A stretch of DNA of 64,000 nucleotides from Bacteroidota bacterium (GTDB lineage Bacteria; Bacteroidota; Bacteroidia; Bacteroidales; JAGONC01): assembly GCA_022711405.1 (NCBI GenBank), contig JAKLFC010000014.1:36123-100122 (forward strand), in the 5' to 3' direction. Below, piece after piece: positions 1-9,410 of the stretch (positions within the stretch are counted from its first letter, which is position 1; each line of letters opens with the position of its first letter). The notes beneath the pieces are model-generated. The model had not been told where the DNA came from, ran no database searches, and saw nothing but the letters and a program-made list of their open reading frames with translations. The translations under genes were made by a program, and so were the position numbers.

Positions 1-96
1 AGTATCGGAAGTTGACTGAGGTCTGAAGCTGATTTTATGGATTGAAATACTTCATCAGGCATGCTATTTGATGCATTTCCGATTTATAAATAAAAA

Positions 97-128
97 ATTG
101 TTCCTCATCCGAAATTGATGTATCTTGG
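97..128 (+). promoter_or_regulatory. Possible promoter of the TonB-like gene
   Basis: ATTG at 97-100 and TATCTTGG at 121-128, 20 bases apart, resemble the Bacteroidota -33 TTTG and -7 TAnnTTTG boxes. One base of the -7 box is off consensus. Nothing else is seen in bases 1-163. Confidence 0.35.
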
Positions 129-163
129 CAGGCTGAACGTTAAACGATAATAAATCTACTGTT

Positions 164-862
164 ATGGACCCGCGTAAAACCGAAAAAGCTGACCTCGAAA
201 CCAAACGATCGCTTTTTACACAGATCGGATTGATTGTTGTTCTGGCCATTGTTCTTCTCGCTTTTGAATGGAAGCAATACGAACGTCAGAAACTGGAACT
301 GACGGTACGGGACAATGTGGAAGTGATTGAAGAGGTCATAATCCAGACCGAGCAGGATCAGGTTAAACCACCAGCCCCGACCCCTCCTCCTCAAACCACC
401 ATTCTTGAAATTGTCGACAATGACGTCAACATTGATGACGACATTGTGATTGATGCCGAATCCGACGAAAATACTCAGATGGAGGAATACGTGGCGCCTC
501 CGCCTTCTGCCATGGATGTTTCAGAAGAATCGATCGAAGAAGCGGAGATATTTACCGTTGTGGAAGAATCTCCTTCCTTTCCGGGTGGTGAAGAAGCCAG
601 GATCCGGTTTCTGCAGGAAAACATCGAATACCCGCAAATGGCACGTGAAAGCGGCATCCAGGGAACGGTGTATATGACCTTCGTGGTCGAACCTTCAGGA
701 TCGGTCAGCGGTGTTCGCGTTTTAAGGGGCATTGGCGGCGGATGTGATGAAGAAGCGATCCGTGTCATTCAGAAGATGCCTAAATGGAATCCGGGAAAGC
801 AGCGTGGCAAACCTGTCCGGGTGCAGTTCACAATGCCCATCAAGTTTACACTCCAGGGCTGA
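164..862 (+). CDS. TonB family energy transducer
   Basis: Inner-membrane protein of 232 residues that would pass proton-motive energy from an ExbB/ExbD complex to outer-membrane TonB-dependent receptors. One membrane segment lies at about residues 18-34. A periplasmic linker follows, with a Pro-rich stretch near 69-77 and many acidic residues at 85-130. The TonB C-terminal domain occupies about 145-232; its signature YPQMARESGIQGTVYMTF is followed by a CDEEAIRVIQKMPKW segment, as is usual for Bacteroidota TonB. The short cytoplasmic N-terminus and Pro-rich linker fit the family. It stands alone: no exbB or exbD is nearby, and uvrC converges from the other side. A hairpin with a T-tract follows. 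Which receptor it serves cannot be told. The start at 164 is the only ATG before the membrane segment. Confidence 0.88.
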   Translation: MDPRKTEKADLETKRSLFTQIGLIVVLAIVLLAFEWKQYERQKLELTVRDNVEVIEEVIIQTEQDQVKPPAPTPPPQTTILEIVDNDVNIDDDIVIDAESDENTQMEEYVAPPPSAMDVSEESIEEAEIFTVVEESPSFPGGEEARIRFLQENIEYPQMARESGIQGTVYMTFVVEPSGSVSGVRVLRGIGGGCDEEAIRVIQKMPKWNPGKQRGKPVRVQFTMPIKFTLQG

Positions 863-887
863 TCAATCCCCTGGATGTGATCCACAG

Positions 888-930
888 GGCCTGGCAGTTT
901 CTCAAGAACCGTCAGGCCTTTTTATTTTTG
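888..930 (+). terminator. Rho-independent terminator after the TonB-like gene
   Basis: GGCCTGGC at 888-895 pairs with GTCAGGCC at 911-918 (one G-T pair) and is followed by a T-rich tail at 919-929. The stem overlaps the last bases of uvrC, which converges here. There is no T-tract in the opposite direction, so it serves the plus-strand gene. Confidence 0.7.
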
Positions 931-2729
931 AAGTACTCAAATACCACGGATCCCTTTTTCATGCCGATTGCATTCTGGATCTCTTCCAGAGTGGCCTTGC
1001 GAACACCTTCCACAGAACGGAACCGCCGGAGGAGTCCCTGTGAATGCTTGCTTCCAATCCCCGGGATCTGGGTCAGCTCCGTTTTAAGGGTGCCTTTTTC
1101 CCTGCGTTTACGATGATGGGTAATGCCAAAACGGTGGGCCTCGTCGCGCAGCTGCTGGATCAGTTTCAGGCTCTCCGACTTTTTGTTCAGGTACAAGGGG
1201 AGCGGATCGTTGGGATAATAGATCTCCTCCAGCTTTTTGGCAATCCCGATGACAGCGATGCGGTTTTTCAATCCCAGTTTTTCAAGGCTGTTCAATGCAG
1301 CATTAAGCTGGCCCTTCCCTCCGTCGATGATGATCAGCTGGGGAAGCTCTCCCTCTTCCTCCAGCACCCTTTTGTACCGCCGGTGTACGATCTCTTCCAT
1401 GGATGCATAATCATCCGGTCCTTCCACCGTTCTGACATTAAAATGTCGGTATTCCCTCTTGTCGGGCCGGCCACCCTTGAAAACCACCATTGCAGCGACC
1501 GGAAAATGGCCCTGGATGTTGGAATTATCAAAACATTCGATGCGGTTGGGGATCTCTTTCAACCGCAGATCATTCATCAACGTGGTGAGGATCCTGCGTG
1601 AATGGCGTTCCGGGTCGACCAGCTCACGCTGCTTCTCTTTCTCTGCCTGAAGATACCTGGCGTTCCTTTCCGACAGCTCCAGGAGTTTTTTCTTGTCGCC
1701 GCGCTGGGGAACCGTGAAGATGACATCCGGGTACTCCATCTCCATTTTTAAAGGAATGATCATTTCAGGGGCGGTGCTGCTGAAGCGCTGACGAAAATCG
1801 GTGATGGCCAGGGCCAGCAATTCTTCATCGGGTTCATCCAGCTTTTTGCGTATCTCGATCGTGTGCGCCTGAACGATGGCTCCATTCACTACCTTGATGT
1901 AGTTCACATATCCATAACGATCGTCCGATACGATAGAATACACGTCTGCATGCCGGATAGCCGGATTCACCACCAGCGATTTGCTCTGATAACGCTCCAG
2001 CAGAGCGATCTTCTCTTTTACGAGGTGAGCCTTTTCAAATTCAAGCCGGTTTGCATAGTCATTCATGACCTCCTTCAGCTGAGCGATCACCGTGTGAATG
2101 TTCCCTTTGATGATCTCCCGTATGGCAGTTACCGAGGACTGGTAGTCATCCTCAGATTGTAAGCCCTCGCATGGGCCCCGACAGTTCCCTAGATGGTACT
2201 CAAGACACACCCTGAATTTCTTCCTCTCAATGTTGGACGCCGACAGATTCAGGGTGCAGTTGCGCAACGGGTACAGCGCCCTGATCAGCTCCAGCAGTGT
2301 TTTCATCATCCTGACCGATCCGTAGGGTCCAAAATACTGCGATCCGTCCTGCACTGCATTGCGGGTGGGAAAGATCCTCGGGAACCGTTCATTTTTGATG
2401 CAGATCCACGGAAAGGTCTTGTCGTCCTTCCACTGTACGTTGTACCTGGGCTGGTGTTTCTTGATCAGGTTGTTTTCCAGGAGAATGGCATCCAGCTCCG
2501 TGTCCACTACCATATGCTGGATATCGGCTATGTTCTTTACCAGGGTGCGAACCTTGCCGCTCAGTGATGTTTCTTTGTTGAAATAGGAGGATACACGTTT
2601 TTTCAGGTTCTTCGCCTTCCCAATGTAGATGATCCTGCCCTCCCGGTCAAAATACTGGTAGATCCCCGGTTTGTCAGGCATGGTACGGATCAGTGGTGCG
2701 AGATGATCATCAACCTTTGTCATCATCAA
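912..2729 (-). CDS. uvrC: Excinuclease ABC subunit C
   Basis: Nucleotide-excision-repair endonuclease that makes the 3' and 5' cuts around a UvrB-bound lesion. It has 605 residues, normal for the family. The N-terminal GIY-YIG nuclease shows GIY at 22-24, YIG at 35-37 and the catalytic-type Arg in KKRVSSYF near 45. A UVR coiled segment for UvrB contact lies near 205-245. The RNase H-like second nuclease domain carries ECFDNSNIQG near residue 400 and IDGGKGQL further on. The C-terminal helix-hairpin-helix region contains TQIPGIGSKHSQGLLRRF. Nothing is missing. The start MMMTKV offers three adjacent ATGs; the outermost is given. It lies 42 bases downstream of thiL on the same strand, across a short heptad-like repeat. 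Confidence 0.96.
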   Translation of the reverse strand: MMMTKVDDHLAPLIRTMPDKPGIYQYFDREGRIIYIGKAKNLKKRVSSYFNKETSLSGKVRTLVKNIADIQHMVVDTELDAILLENNLIKKHQPRYNVQWKDDKTFPWICIKNERFPRIFPTRNAVQDGSQYFGPYGSVRMMKTLLELIRALYPLRNCTLNLSASNIERKKFRVCLEYHLGNCRGPCEGLQSEDDYQSSVTAIREIIKGNIHTVIAQLKEVMNDYANRLEFEKAHLVKEKIALLERYQSKSLVVNPAIRHADVYSIVSDDRYGYVNYIKVVNGAIVQAHTIEIRKKLDEPDEELLALAITDFRQRFSSTAPEMIIPLKMEMEYPDVIFTVPQRGDKKKLLELSERNARYLQAEKEKQRELVDPERHSRRILTTLMNDLRLKEIPNRIECFDNSNIQGHFPVAAMVVFKGGRPDKREYRHFNVRTVEGPDDYASMEEIVHRRYKRVLEEEGELPQLIIIDGGKGQLNAALNSLEKLGLKNRIAVIGIAKKLEEIYYPNDPLPLYLNKKSESLKLIQQLRDEAHRFGITHHRKRREKGTLKTELTQIPGIGSKHSQGLLRRFRSVEGVRKATLEEIQNAIGMKKGSVVFEYFKNKKA

Positions 2730-2741
2730 GGCTGCAAATTA

Positions 2742-2769
2742 ATAGCTATAAGCTTCAAGCTGCAAGGAA
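2742..2769. repeat. Heptad-periodic repeat, AAGCTnC type
   Basis: Between uvrC and thiL the sequence falls into 7-base units (ATAGCTA, TAAGCTT, CAAGCTG, CAAGGAA). Only four degenerate units are visible, so the call is tentative, but the period matches the other arrays in this window. Confidence 0.45.
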
Positions 2770-2771
2770 CA

Positions 2772-3857
2772 CTAATTGTCTTTCTCCTCTCTCCTCTCTC
2801 CTCTCTCCTCTCTCCTCTCAAAAAAGGCATCCCACCCCTGTGCCTGAAGTGGAACCAGGCTGCCTGACCCGGAGATGAGGTTCATCCCATCCGATATATC
2901 CGTGATATGGCCAATGACAGTGATATCCGGATCGTTCCTGATCTTCTCATAGTCCTTCATATCGATGGTGAAGAGCAGTTCATAATCTTCACCTCCGTTG
3001 AGGGCACATACCGAAGGATCGATGCCCATTTCGTTTGCCGCATGCAGGGTGGCCGGATCGACCGGCAGCTTGTCTTCATACAGGGAACAGCCGGTTTTGG
3101 AGCCGTAACAGATGTGGAAGATCTCCGAGGCAAGTCCGTCGGAGATATCGATCATGGCAGTGGGTTTGACCTGCAGTTCCTTTAGTTTCCTGACGATGTC
3201 GACCCTGGCTTCCGGTTTGAGCTGACGCTGCAGGATGTAATCATATCCTCCCAGGTCGGGATGAATGGAAGGATCGGCCTGGAAGACCTTCTTTTCTCTT
3301 TCCAGCAGCAGTAGTCCCATGTACGCTCCGCCGAGATCGCCGCTGACGCACACAAGGTTTCCGCTCCGTGCCGTATCCCTGAAAGTGATGCCATCTTCTG
3401 CGGCGGCTCCCAGAACGGTCAGCGACATCATCATACCGGTGATGCTGGAGGATGTATCCCCGCCGATAAGGTCCACCCCGTACCGGTCGCAGGCCAGGAA
3501 GATCCCGGAATAGATCTCTTCAAGGGCCTCCAGCGAGAAACGGTTGGAAACGGCAATGCTCAGGGTCAGCTGCTCAGGGAGGGCATTCATCGCTGCCATA
3601 TCCGAAAAGTTGACCACAGCCGCTTTGTATCCCAGGTGCTTCAGGGGAGTGAAGGCCAGATCGAAATGGACGCCTTCAATGAGCAGATCAGTGGAGACAA
3701 GGATCTTCCTGCCCTGATAATCCAATACCGCCGCATCATCACCCACGCCTTTGAGGGTACTGCTGTTCTTAAGGCGGATATCCCTTGTCAGGTGACGGAT
3801 CAGCCCGAATTCTCCCAGCTCGGAAAGCTCGGTCCGTTTGTTTCTTTTCTCGAACAT
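2772..3857 (-). CDS. thiL: Thiamine-monophosphate kinase
   Basis: Phosphorylates thiamine monophosphate to thiamine diphosphate, the last step of cofactor synthesis. The reading frame stays open upstream to 3956, but MFEKRNKRTELSELGEFGLI at 3857 is the family N-terminus, giving 361 residues. Motifs in order are GVGDDAAVL, STDLLIEGVHF, GGDTSSS, MIDISDGLASE and GEDYELLFT; all are intact. The C-terminus is odd: after WDAFF the frame runs into a GAGGAGA heptad array, adding ERREERGERREEKDN. A TGA lies directly before the array but one base out of frame next to a run of six T (coding strand), so the tail may come from a small slip. No other thiamine genes are near. A sufB promoter lies in the divergent gap upstream. 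Confidence 0.93.
   Translation of the reverse strand: MFEKRNKRTELSELGEFGLIRHLTRDIRLKNSSTLKGVGDDAAVLDYQGRKILVSTDLLIEGVHFDLAFTPLKHLGYKAAVVNFSDMAAMNALPEQLTLSIAVSNRFSLEALEEIYSGIFLACDRYGVDLIGGDTSSSITGMMMSLTVLGAAAEDGITFRDTARSGNLVCVSGDLGGAYMGLLLLEREKKVFQADPSIHPDLGGYDYILQRQLKPEARVDIVRKLKELQVKPTAMIDISDGLASEIFHICYGSKTGCSLYEDKLPVDPATLHAANEMGIDPSVCALNGGEDYELLFTIDMKDYEKIRNDPDITVIGHITDISDGMNLISGSGSLVPLQAQGWDAFFERREERGERREEKDN
2783..2820. repeat. Heptad array (TCTCCTC)5 inside the thiL 3' end
   Basis: Five perfect TCTCCTC units at 2783-2817 are followed by TCA. On the coding strand this reads GAGGAGA repeats that form part of the thiL tail. The same unit occurs at the ends of the VPS10-like gene (39924) and serS (60338), where it begins right at the TGA stop. 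Confidence 0.9.
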
Positions 3858-3999
3858 GATGGCTACAGCAATGATTACTGCATGCAAAGATAACGGATAA
3901 ACCAATGGCTGATCCTGGTCCGGGCCCTGGTTCACTAAACATTTCCGGATTTGCATTGTTTAATAATGAAGCTTTTACACGACGCAGCGCAAATTTTAG

Positions 4000-4007
4000 T
4001 AACTTTG
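4000..4007 (+). promoter_or_regulatory. -7 promoter box of the suf operon
   Basis: TAACTTTG is a perfect match to TAnnTTTG, 39 bases before the sufB ATG. Upstream at 3973-3976 there is only a weak TTTT in place of the -33 TTTG. The 189-base gap 3858-4046 holds nothing else recognisable; no IscR- or Fur-like site was identified. Confidence 0.6.
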
Positions 4008-4046
4008 CCGGTCAAATTAAAAATTTACTGACAATCAGGAACAGGA

Positions 4047-5495
4047 ATGGACAACGAAGAGAACAGCCTGCTTGATCATATTACCCAGGGGGAGTATAAA
4101 TACGGGTTTGTGACGGATATTGAGATGGAAACAGCCCCAAAGGGTCTGAATGAAGACATCATCCGTTTTATTTCTTCCAAAAAGAAAGAGCCGGAATTTT
4201 TGCTGGAGATGAGGCTGACCGCTTACCGCGAATGGCTTAAAATGTCAGAACCCCGATGGGCCCACCTCCGGTATAAACCCGTCGACTATCAGGACATTCA
4301 TTATTATGCCGCTCCCAAAAAGAAGCAGGAGCTTCAACGTCTGGATGAAGTGGATCCGGAACTGTTACAAACCTTTGAGAAGCTTGGCATTTCGCTGGAA
4401 GAGCAGAAAAGGCTGACAGGTGTGGCAGTGGATGCTGTATTTGACAGCGTTTCCGTGAAAACTACATTTTCTGAGACCCTCGAAAAGCTGGGAATCATTT
4501 TCTGCTCCTTCAGCGAAGCCGTTCAGAAACATCCTGATCTGGTCAGGGAATATATGGGATCGGTGGTTCCCTCCAATGACAATTTTTTTGCTGCCTTGAA
4601 TACTGCCGTCTTCAGCGATGGATCCTTTTGTTACATACCCAGAGGTGTGAGATGTCCCATCGAGTTGTCCACCTATTTCCGCATCAATGCTGCCAGGACA
4701 GGACAGTTTGAACGAACGCTGATCATTGCGGATGAAGGGAGTTATGTCAGTTACATGGAAGGCTGCACGGCGCCCATGCGCGATGAGAACCAGCTTCATG
4801 CAGCTGTGGTGGAGATCATTGCCCTGAAAGATGCGGAAGTGAAATATTCCACTGTACAGAACTGGTATCCTGGCGATAAAGAGGGTAGAGGCGGGATCTA
4901 TAACTTTGTCACAAAACGGGGGATGTGCAGGGGCAGTCATTCCAGGATCTCCTGGACACAGGTGGAAACCGGATCCGCCGTCACCTGGAAATACCCCAGT
5001 GTCATCCTGCTGGGTGATCATTCCGTCGGGGAATTCTACTCGGTAGCTGTGACCAATCATCATCAGCAGGCCGACACAGGAACCAAGATGATCCATATCG
5101 GCTCCCATACAAAGAGCACGATCATCTCCAAGGGTATATCCGCCGGCAGGAGCAATAACAGTTACAGGGGGCTGGTGAAGATCATCAAGCGCGCTCAGAA
5201 TGCACGTAATTTCTCTCAGTGCGATTCCTTGCTGCTGGGCGATCAATGCGGTGCGCATACCTTCCCCTATATCAATGTGGAAAATAAATCCGCCATCGTT
5301 GAACATGAGGCCACGACCTCAAAGATCTCGGATGATCAGCTGTTCTATTGCCAGCAGCGGGGGATCAGTACCGAAAATGCCATCGGGCTCATTGTCAATG
5401 GGTATGCAAAGGAAGTGCTCAGGCATCTTCCCATGGAATTTGCGGTGGAAGCCCAGAAACTTCTCTCGATCAGCCTTGAGGGAAGTGTAGGCTGA
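4047..5495 (+). CDS. sufB: Fe-S cluster assembly scaffold SufB
   Basis: Core scaffold of the SufBC2D complex, on which Fe-S clusters are built in the cytoplasm. It has 482 residues, typical for SufB. The N-terminal [15 protein letters not shown] segment is seen as [11 protein letters not shown], and the right-handed beta-helix core carries [15 protein letters not shown]. The two functional positions of E. coli SufB appear conserved: Cys392 in [10 protein letters not shown] (equivalent to C405) and Glu421 in VEHEATTS (equivalent to E434), spaced by 29 residues as in E. coli. First gene of sufB-C-D-S-E-sufT. A good -7 box precedes it and the ATG at 4047 matches the family start. Confidence 0.97.
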   Translation: MDNEENSLLDHITQGEYKYGFVTDIEMETAPKGLNEDIIRFISSKKKEPEFLLEMRLTAYREWLKMSEPRWAHLRYKPVDYQDIHYYAAPKKKQELQRLDEVDPELLQTFEKLGISLEEQKRLTGVAVDAVFDSVSVKTTFSETLEKLGIIFCSFSEAVQKHPDLVREYMGSVVPSNDNFFAALNTAVFSDGSFCYIPRGVRCPIELSTYFRINAARTGQFERTLIIADEGSYVSYMEGCTAPMRDENQLHAAVVEIIALKDAEVKYSTVQNWYPGDKEGRGGIYNFVTKRGMCRGSHSRISWTQVETGSAVTWKYPSVILLGDHSVGEFYSVAVTNHHQQADTGTKMIHIGSHTKSTIISKGISAGRSNNSYRGLVKIIKRAQNARNFSQCDSLLLGDQCGAHTFPYINVENKSAIVEHEATTSKISDDQLFYCQQRGISTENAIGLIVNGYAKEVLRHLPMEFAVEAQKLLSISLEGSVG

Positions 5496-5524
5496 CCGCT
5501 CATCAAACGATAAATAAGTTGTTT

Positions 5525-6265
5525 ATGTTGATCATAAAAGACCTTAACGTATCCATCCAGGATAAAAAGATCATCAGCGGGCTGAACCTGGAGGTGAAAG
5601 CCGGCGAAGTCCATGCCATCATGGGACCCAACGGTACCGGCAAAAGCACTCTTGCCTGGGCAATTGCAGGCAACGAAGCCTATACCATCACCGGGGGTTC
5701 CATCACCTACAGGGGAAGGGACCTGAAGGAGCTCTCGCCCGAAGAAAGAGCCTCGGAAGGCATCTTCCTGGGTTTTCAGTACCCTGTGGAGATCCCCGGA
5801 GTCAGCATGACGAATTTTATCCGGACTGCCATCAATGAACAGCGTAAATACAGGGGTCTTCAACCCATACCTGCGCCGGAGTTCCTTGCTAAAATGGAAG
5901 AGAACAAAAAACTGGTGGGTATCGACTCCAAACTGACCAACCGTTCGGTGAACGAGGGATTTTCAGGTGGGGAAAAAAAGAAAAATGAGATCTTTCAGAT
6001 GGCCATGCTCGAGCCCACCCTGGCCATTCTGGATGAAACCGATTCCGGTCTGGATATCGACGCGCTGAAAGTGGTGGCCAACGGTGTGAACAAGTTGCGT
6101 TCAAAAGACAATGCCATCATCGTCATCACCCACTATCAGCGTTTACTGGAATACATTGTCCCCGATTTTGTCCATGTACTGTACAAAGGCAGAATCGTGA
6201 AATCCGGCGGTAAGGAACTGGCCCTTGAACTGGAGGAAAAAGGTTATGAGTGGTTAAAAAATTAA
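5525..6265 (+). CDS. sufC: Fe-S cluster assembly ATPase SufC
   Basis: ABC-type ATPase of the SufBC2D scaffold complex; its ATP cycle opens the SufB-SufD interface. It has Walker A GPNGTGKST, a Q-loop near FLGFQYPVEIPG, signature FSGGEKKKNE, Walker B LAILDETDSGLD and switch His in ITHYQRLL. The ATG at 5525 (MLIIKDLNV) gives 246 residues and the usual family start; a TTG two codons earlier at 5519 is less likely. There are 29 bases to sufB and 12 to sufD, a compact operon. Confidence 0.97.
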   Translation: MLIIKDLNVSIQDKKIISGLNLEVKAGEVHAIMGPNGTGKSTLAWAIAGNEAYTITGGSITYRGRDLKELSPEERASEGIFLGFQYPVEIPGVSMTNFIRTAINEQRKYRGLQPIPAPEFLAKMEENKKLVGIDSKLTNRSVNEGFSGGEKKKNEIFQMAMLEPTLAILDETDSGLDIDALKVVANGVNKLRSKDNAIIVITHYQRLLEYIVPDFVHVLYKGRIVKSGGKELALELEEKGYEWLKN

Positions 6266-6277
6266 GATGCTCCGGGT

Positions 6278-7690
6278 ATGGAACAGATAGTGAAAACCAT
6301 GTCATTAAAGGAACAGCTGAGCGACCAGTTTCAGCGGCACCGGGACATCATTGGCCGGAACGATACTCCCCTGATCGCGCAGGCAAGGGAGCAGGCTTTT
6401 CATCGCTTTATGGAGCAGGGCTTTCCCAGCGATCATCTCGAACGCTGGCGAAATACAGACCTGAAACGAACGCTCTCACTGGATTATGATCAGGATATCG
6501 TTGCACCTGCGCTGAACACTGAGGTGTCTAACCTGTTGCGCTGCAATATTCCGCATTTCGATACGTTCCTGGTTTCCCTTTACAACGGATGGTACATCTC
6601 CGAAAACGGGTCATGGATCACAAGACCCGATGGGATCGTGATCGGCAGTCTGGCCCAGGCTATAAAACACTTTTCGACTCTGGTGGAGGAAAGCTTCGCC
6701 CGCATAGGGCAGGCAACCCGCAATGGACTGGAAGCTTTGAATAACGCCTTTGCCCAGGATGGGATCTTTATTTATGTCCCGGATCACGTCAGCGCAGATC
6801 AGACCATTCAAATCGTCAGTATGGTGGACCACGACCGGAACCTGCTGCTCCAGAACCGAAACCTGATCATCATGGGAAAGAACAGCCGGCTCAAACTGGT
6901 CCATTGCGACGATTCCCTCAACCAACAACCAAGTTTCACCAATACCATCACGGAAATTCTTCTTGGTGAAGGTGCTGTGATCGATCACTACAAGTTGCAG
7001 AATATCAATGATAACTCTTCAGTGATCAGCACTACCCTGTTCCATCAGGAGGCAAACAGCCAGCTGTCTACGCATGTGACCGTCCTGAACGGAGGTCTTA
7101 TCCGCAATGACATTTATGTGGACATGGAGGGTGAAAACTGTACCTCGGATATCTGTGGTCTCTACCTGGTCGACAAGAACCAGCACGTGGACAACCAGGT
7201 ACAGGTAAACCATCTCAAGCCGTACGGCACCAGCAACCAGCTCTTCAAAGGCATTATCGACGACCATGCCAGGGCGGTCTTTAACGGGCATGTCCACGTT
7301 CACCGCAATGCACAGAAAACCAATGCATATCAGAGCAATAAAAATATTTTACTGACCGACAAGGCGACCGTCAACACAAAACCCTTTCTGGAGATCTATG
7401 CCGATGATGTCAAATGCAGCCACGGAGCCACTGTTGGTCAGCTTGACCAGGAAGCCCTGTTCTATATACGTTCCAGGGGAATCTCGTACGACAATGCAAG
7501 GTTATTATTAATGTATGCGTTTGCAGCAGAAGTGATCAATAAGATCACCATAGAGCCCCTTCGTTTACGAATGGATGATCTGGTCAAGAAACGCCTTCGG
7601 GGGGAACTCTCCATCTGCGACCAGTGTGTGCTCCATTGCAGGACAAAGGAAAATACCGTTTCCTTCGATATAGACATGAGTAAGATTTAA
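6278..7690 (+). CDS. sufD: Fe-S cluster assembly protein SufD
   Basis: SufB paralogue that completes the SufBC2D scaffold and is needed for iron entry. It has 470 residues, with a helical N-terminus (WRNTDLKRT near residue 50) and a beta-helix core. His382 in KCSHGATVGQLD corresponds by context to the E. coli SufD His360 proposed as an iron or cluster ligand. The C-terminal SufBD motif DNARLLLMYAFAAEVINKI is present. The start at 6278 (MEQIVKTMSLKEQL) could also be the internal ATG at 6299. It follows sufC by 12 bases. Confidence 0.96.
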   Translation: MEQIVKTMSLKEQLSDQFQRHRDIIGRNDTPLIAQAREQAFHRFMEQGFPSDHLERWRNTDLKRTLSLDYDQDIVAPALNTEVSNLLRCNIPHFDTFLVSLYNGWYISENGSWITRPDGIVIGSLAQAIKHFSTLVEESFARIGQATRNGLEALNNAFAQDGIFIYVPDHVSADQTIQIVSMVDHDRNLLLQNRNLIIMGKNSRLKLVHCDDSLNQQPSFTNTITEILLGEGAVIDHYKLQNINDNSSVISTTLFHQEANSQLSTHVTVLNGGLIRNDIYVDMEGENCTSDICGLYLVDKNQHVDNQVQVNHLKPYGTSNQLFKGIIDDHARAVFNGHVHVHRNAQKTNAYQSNKNILLTDKATVNTKPFLEIYADDVKCSHGATVGQLDQEALFYIRSRGISYDNARLLLMYAFAAEVINKITIEPLRLRMDDLVKKRLRGELSICDQCVLHCRTKENTVSFDIDMSKI

Positions 7691-7714
7691 TCTGACATCC
7701 ATAGCCCGACAACC

Positions 7715-8935
7715 TTGAGTTTTGATGTTGAACAGATAAGAGCCGATTTTCCCATCCTGCACCAGCAGGTCTACCATAAGCCGCTGGTCTACCTGGATAA
7801 TGCCGCCACAACCCAGAAACCACTGGCGGTGATAGATGCGTTAAGGGATTATTACACGACGATCAACAGTAATATTCACCGTGGTGTTCACTACCTGAGC
7901 CAGCAGGCAACCCTTGCTTTTGAAGAAACCCGTCAGCTGGTCAGTGAATATGTTCATGCCAGGCATGGGTACGAGATCATTTTCACAAAGGGAGCGACCG
8001 AATCCATCAACCTGGTAGCCAGCAGTTTTGGCAGAGAATTCGTAAAACCGGGTGATGAAATCGTGATCAGCGCTATGGAGCACCATGCCAACATCCTCCC
8101 CTGGCAGCTGATGTGCGCTGAAAAAGGCGCAACGCTTCGTATCATTCCTTTTCATGTCAATGGCGAGCTGATTCAGGAAGCTTACCGGGATCTTCTTAAT
8201 GATAAGACCCGGCTGGTGGCCATCACTCATGTTTCCAATGCACTGGGAACCATCAACCCTGTCAGGGAAATGATCGCACTGGCCCATGAGCACGGTATAC
8301 CGGTTTTGGTGGACGGGGCTCAGGCCGTACCTCATCTGCCGGTGGATGTTACGGAAATGGACTGCGATTTTTACTGCTTTTCGGCTCACAAGATGTACGG
8401 CCCAATGGGAGTTGGCGTTCTTTACGGCCGGGAAGAATGGCTCAATAAGTTGCCTCCCTATCAGAGCGGGGGAGAAATGATCCGTACTGTTACATTTGAA
8501 AAGTCGACCTTTGGCGAGCTGCCGTTCAAATTTGAGGCGGGGACTCCAAATGTTGCCGACATCCTTGGTTTCAGGGAAACCCTCCTCTACCTGGACCGGC
8601 TTGGAATCGACCAGATCGCTTCCCATGAGGAGAGCCTCATGCGGTACACCCTGGATCAGTTAAGAACGATTCCTGAAGTCAGGCTGGTGGGCGATAGCCC
8701 CCACAGGGCAGGAGTGATATCCTTCCTGATCGGAGATGTTCATCCCTATGATGCAGGCGCCGTGCTGGACAAGCTCGGATTTGCCGTCAGAACCGGCCAT
8801 CACTGTGCCCAGCCCATCATGGATATCTACGGTATCCCGGGTACCATACGGATTTCGCTGGGACTGTACAATACAAGGGATGAGGTGGATTCATTTACCC
8901 GGGCGGTGAAAAGGGTGATCGAAATGTTCCGGTAA
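7715..8935 (+). CDS. sufS: Cysteine desulfurase SufS
   Basis: PLP enzyme that takes sulfur from cysteine and hands it to SufE for cluster building. It has 406 residues of the SufS/CsdA class. YLDNAATTQKP near the N-terminus, the PLP-lysine region FSAHKMYGPMG (Lys226) and the active Cys364 in RTGHHCAQPIM are all present. The start codon is TTG at 7715: MSFDVEQIRADFPIL is the conserved family N-terminus and no in-frame ATG lies near. The 24-base gap after sufD keeps it in the operon. Confidence 0.97.
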   Translation: MSFDVEQIRADFPILHQQVYHKPLVYLDNAATTQKPLAVIDALRDYYTTINSNIHRGVHYLSQQATLAFEETRQLVSEYVHARHGYEIIFTKGATESINLVASSFGREFVKPGDEIVISAMEHHANILPWQLMCAEKGATLRIIPFHVNGELIQEAYRDLLNDKTRLVAITHVSNALGTINPVREMIALAHEHGIPVLVDGAQAVPHLPVDVTEMDCDFYCFSAHKMYGPMGVGVLYGREEWLNKLPPYQSGGEMIRTVTFEKSTFGELPFKFEAGTPNVADILGFRETLLYLDRLGIDQIASHEESLMRYTLDQLRTIPEVRLVGDSPHRAGVISFLIGDVHPYDAGAVLDKLGFAVRTGHHCAQPIMDIYGIPGTIRISLGLYNTRDEVDSFTRAVKRVIEMFR

Positions 8936-8969
8936 TGGATGTTGTTACATGGCATAATGATCAGGAAAG

Positions 8970-9410
8970 ATGTCGATACAGGAAATTGAAGAACAGATCG
9001 TGAATGAGTTCGGCCAGTTCGACGATTGGCTGGATAGGTATAATTATCTGATCGAAACAGGCAGGACATTGCCCATGATCGATCCGAAATATAAGACCGA
9101 CAGTTATCTGATCTCCGGTTGCCAGTCGCGCGTATGGCTGTATGCGCACCATGAGGATGATAAATTGTATTTTACGGCCGACAGCGATGCGGTGATCACC
9201 AAAGGGATCATCAGTCTGCTGATACGGGTACTGGACGGGCAGTCGACCGAAGACATCCTTCAGGCCCGGCTTGGTTTTGTGGATCAGATCGGTCTGAAGG
9301 AGCACCTGAGCCCGACGCGGGCAAACGGACTGGTTTCCATGATCAAGCAGATAAAGCTTTATGCCCTGGCCTATCACACAAAAAATAGACAACGAAAGGA
9401 TCAGCCGTGA
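8970..9410 (+). CDS. sufE: Cysteine desulfuration protein SufE
   Basis: Sulfur-transfer partner of SufS; it accepts persulfide on a conserved Cys and delivers it to SufB. It has 146 residues. Cys51 in ISGCQSRVWL is the acceptor, at the same number as in E. coli SufE. The acidic loop and C-terminal helix (SPTRANGLVSMIKQIK) are normal. Its stop overlaps the GTG start of the next gene by 4 bases, so the two are probably translationally coupled. Confidence 0.95.
   Translation: MSIQEIEEQIVNEFGQFDDWLDRYNYLIETGRTLPMIDPKYKTDSYLISGCQSRVWLYAHHEDDKLYFTADSDAVITKGIISLLIRVLDGQSTEDILQARLGFVDQIGLKEHLSPTRANGLVSMIKQIKLYALAYHTKNRQRKDQP

Noticed and set aside
1..163. A partial gene at the left edge
   Set aside because: No frame with a plausible product reaches the edge; only a weak promoter was seen.
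4365..5306. A 313-residue open frame antisense to sufB
   Set aside because: sufB is complete on the other strand; the frame has no recognisable domain.
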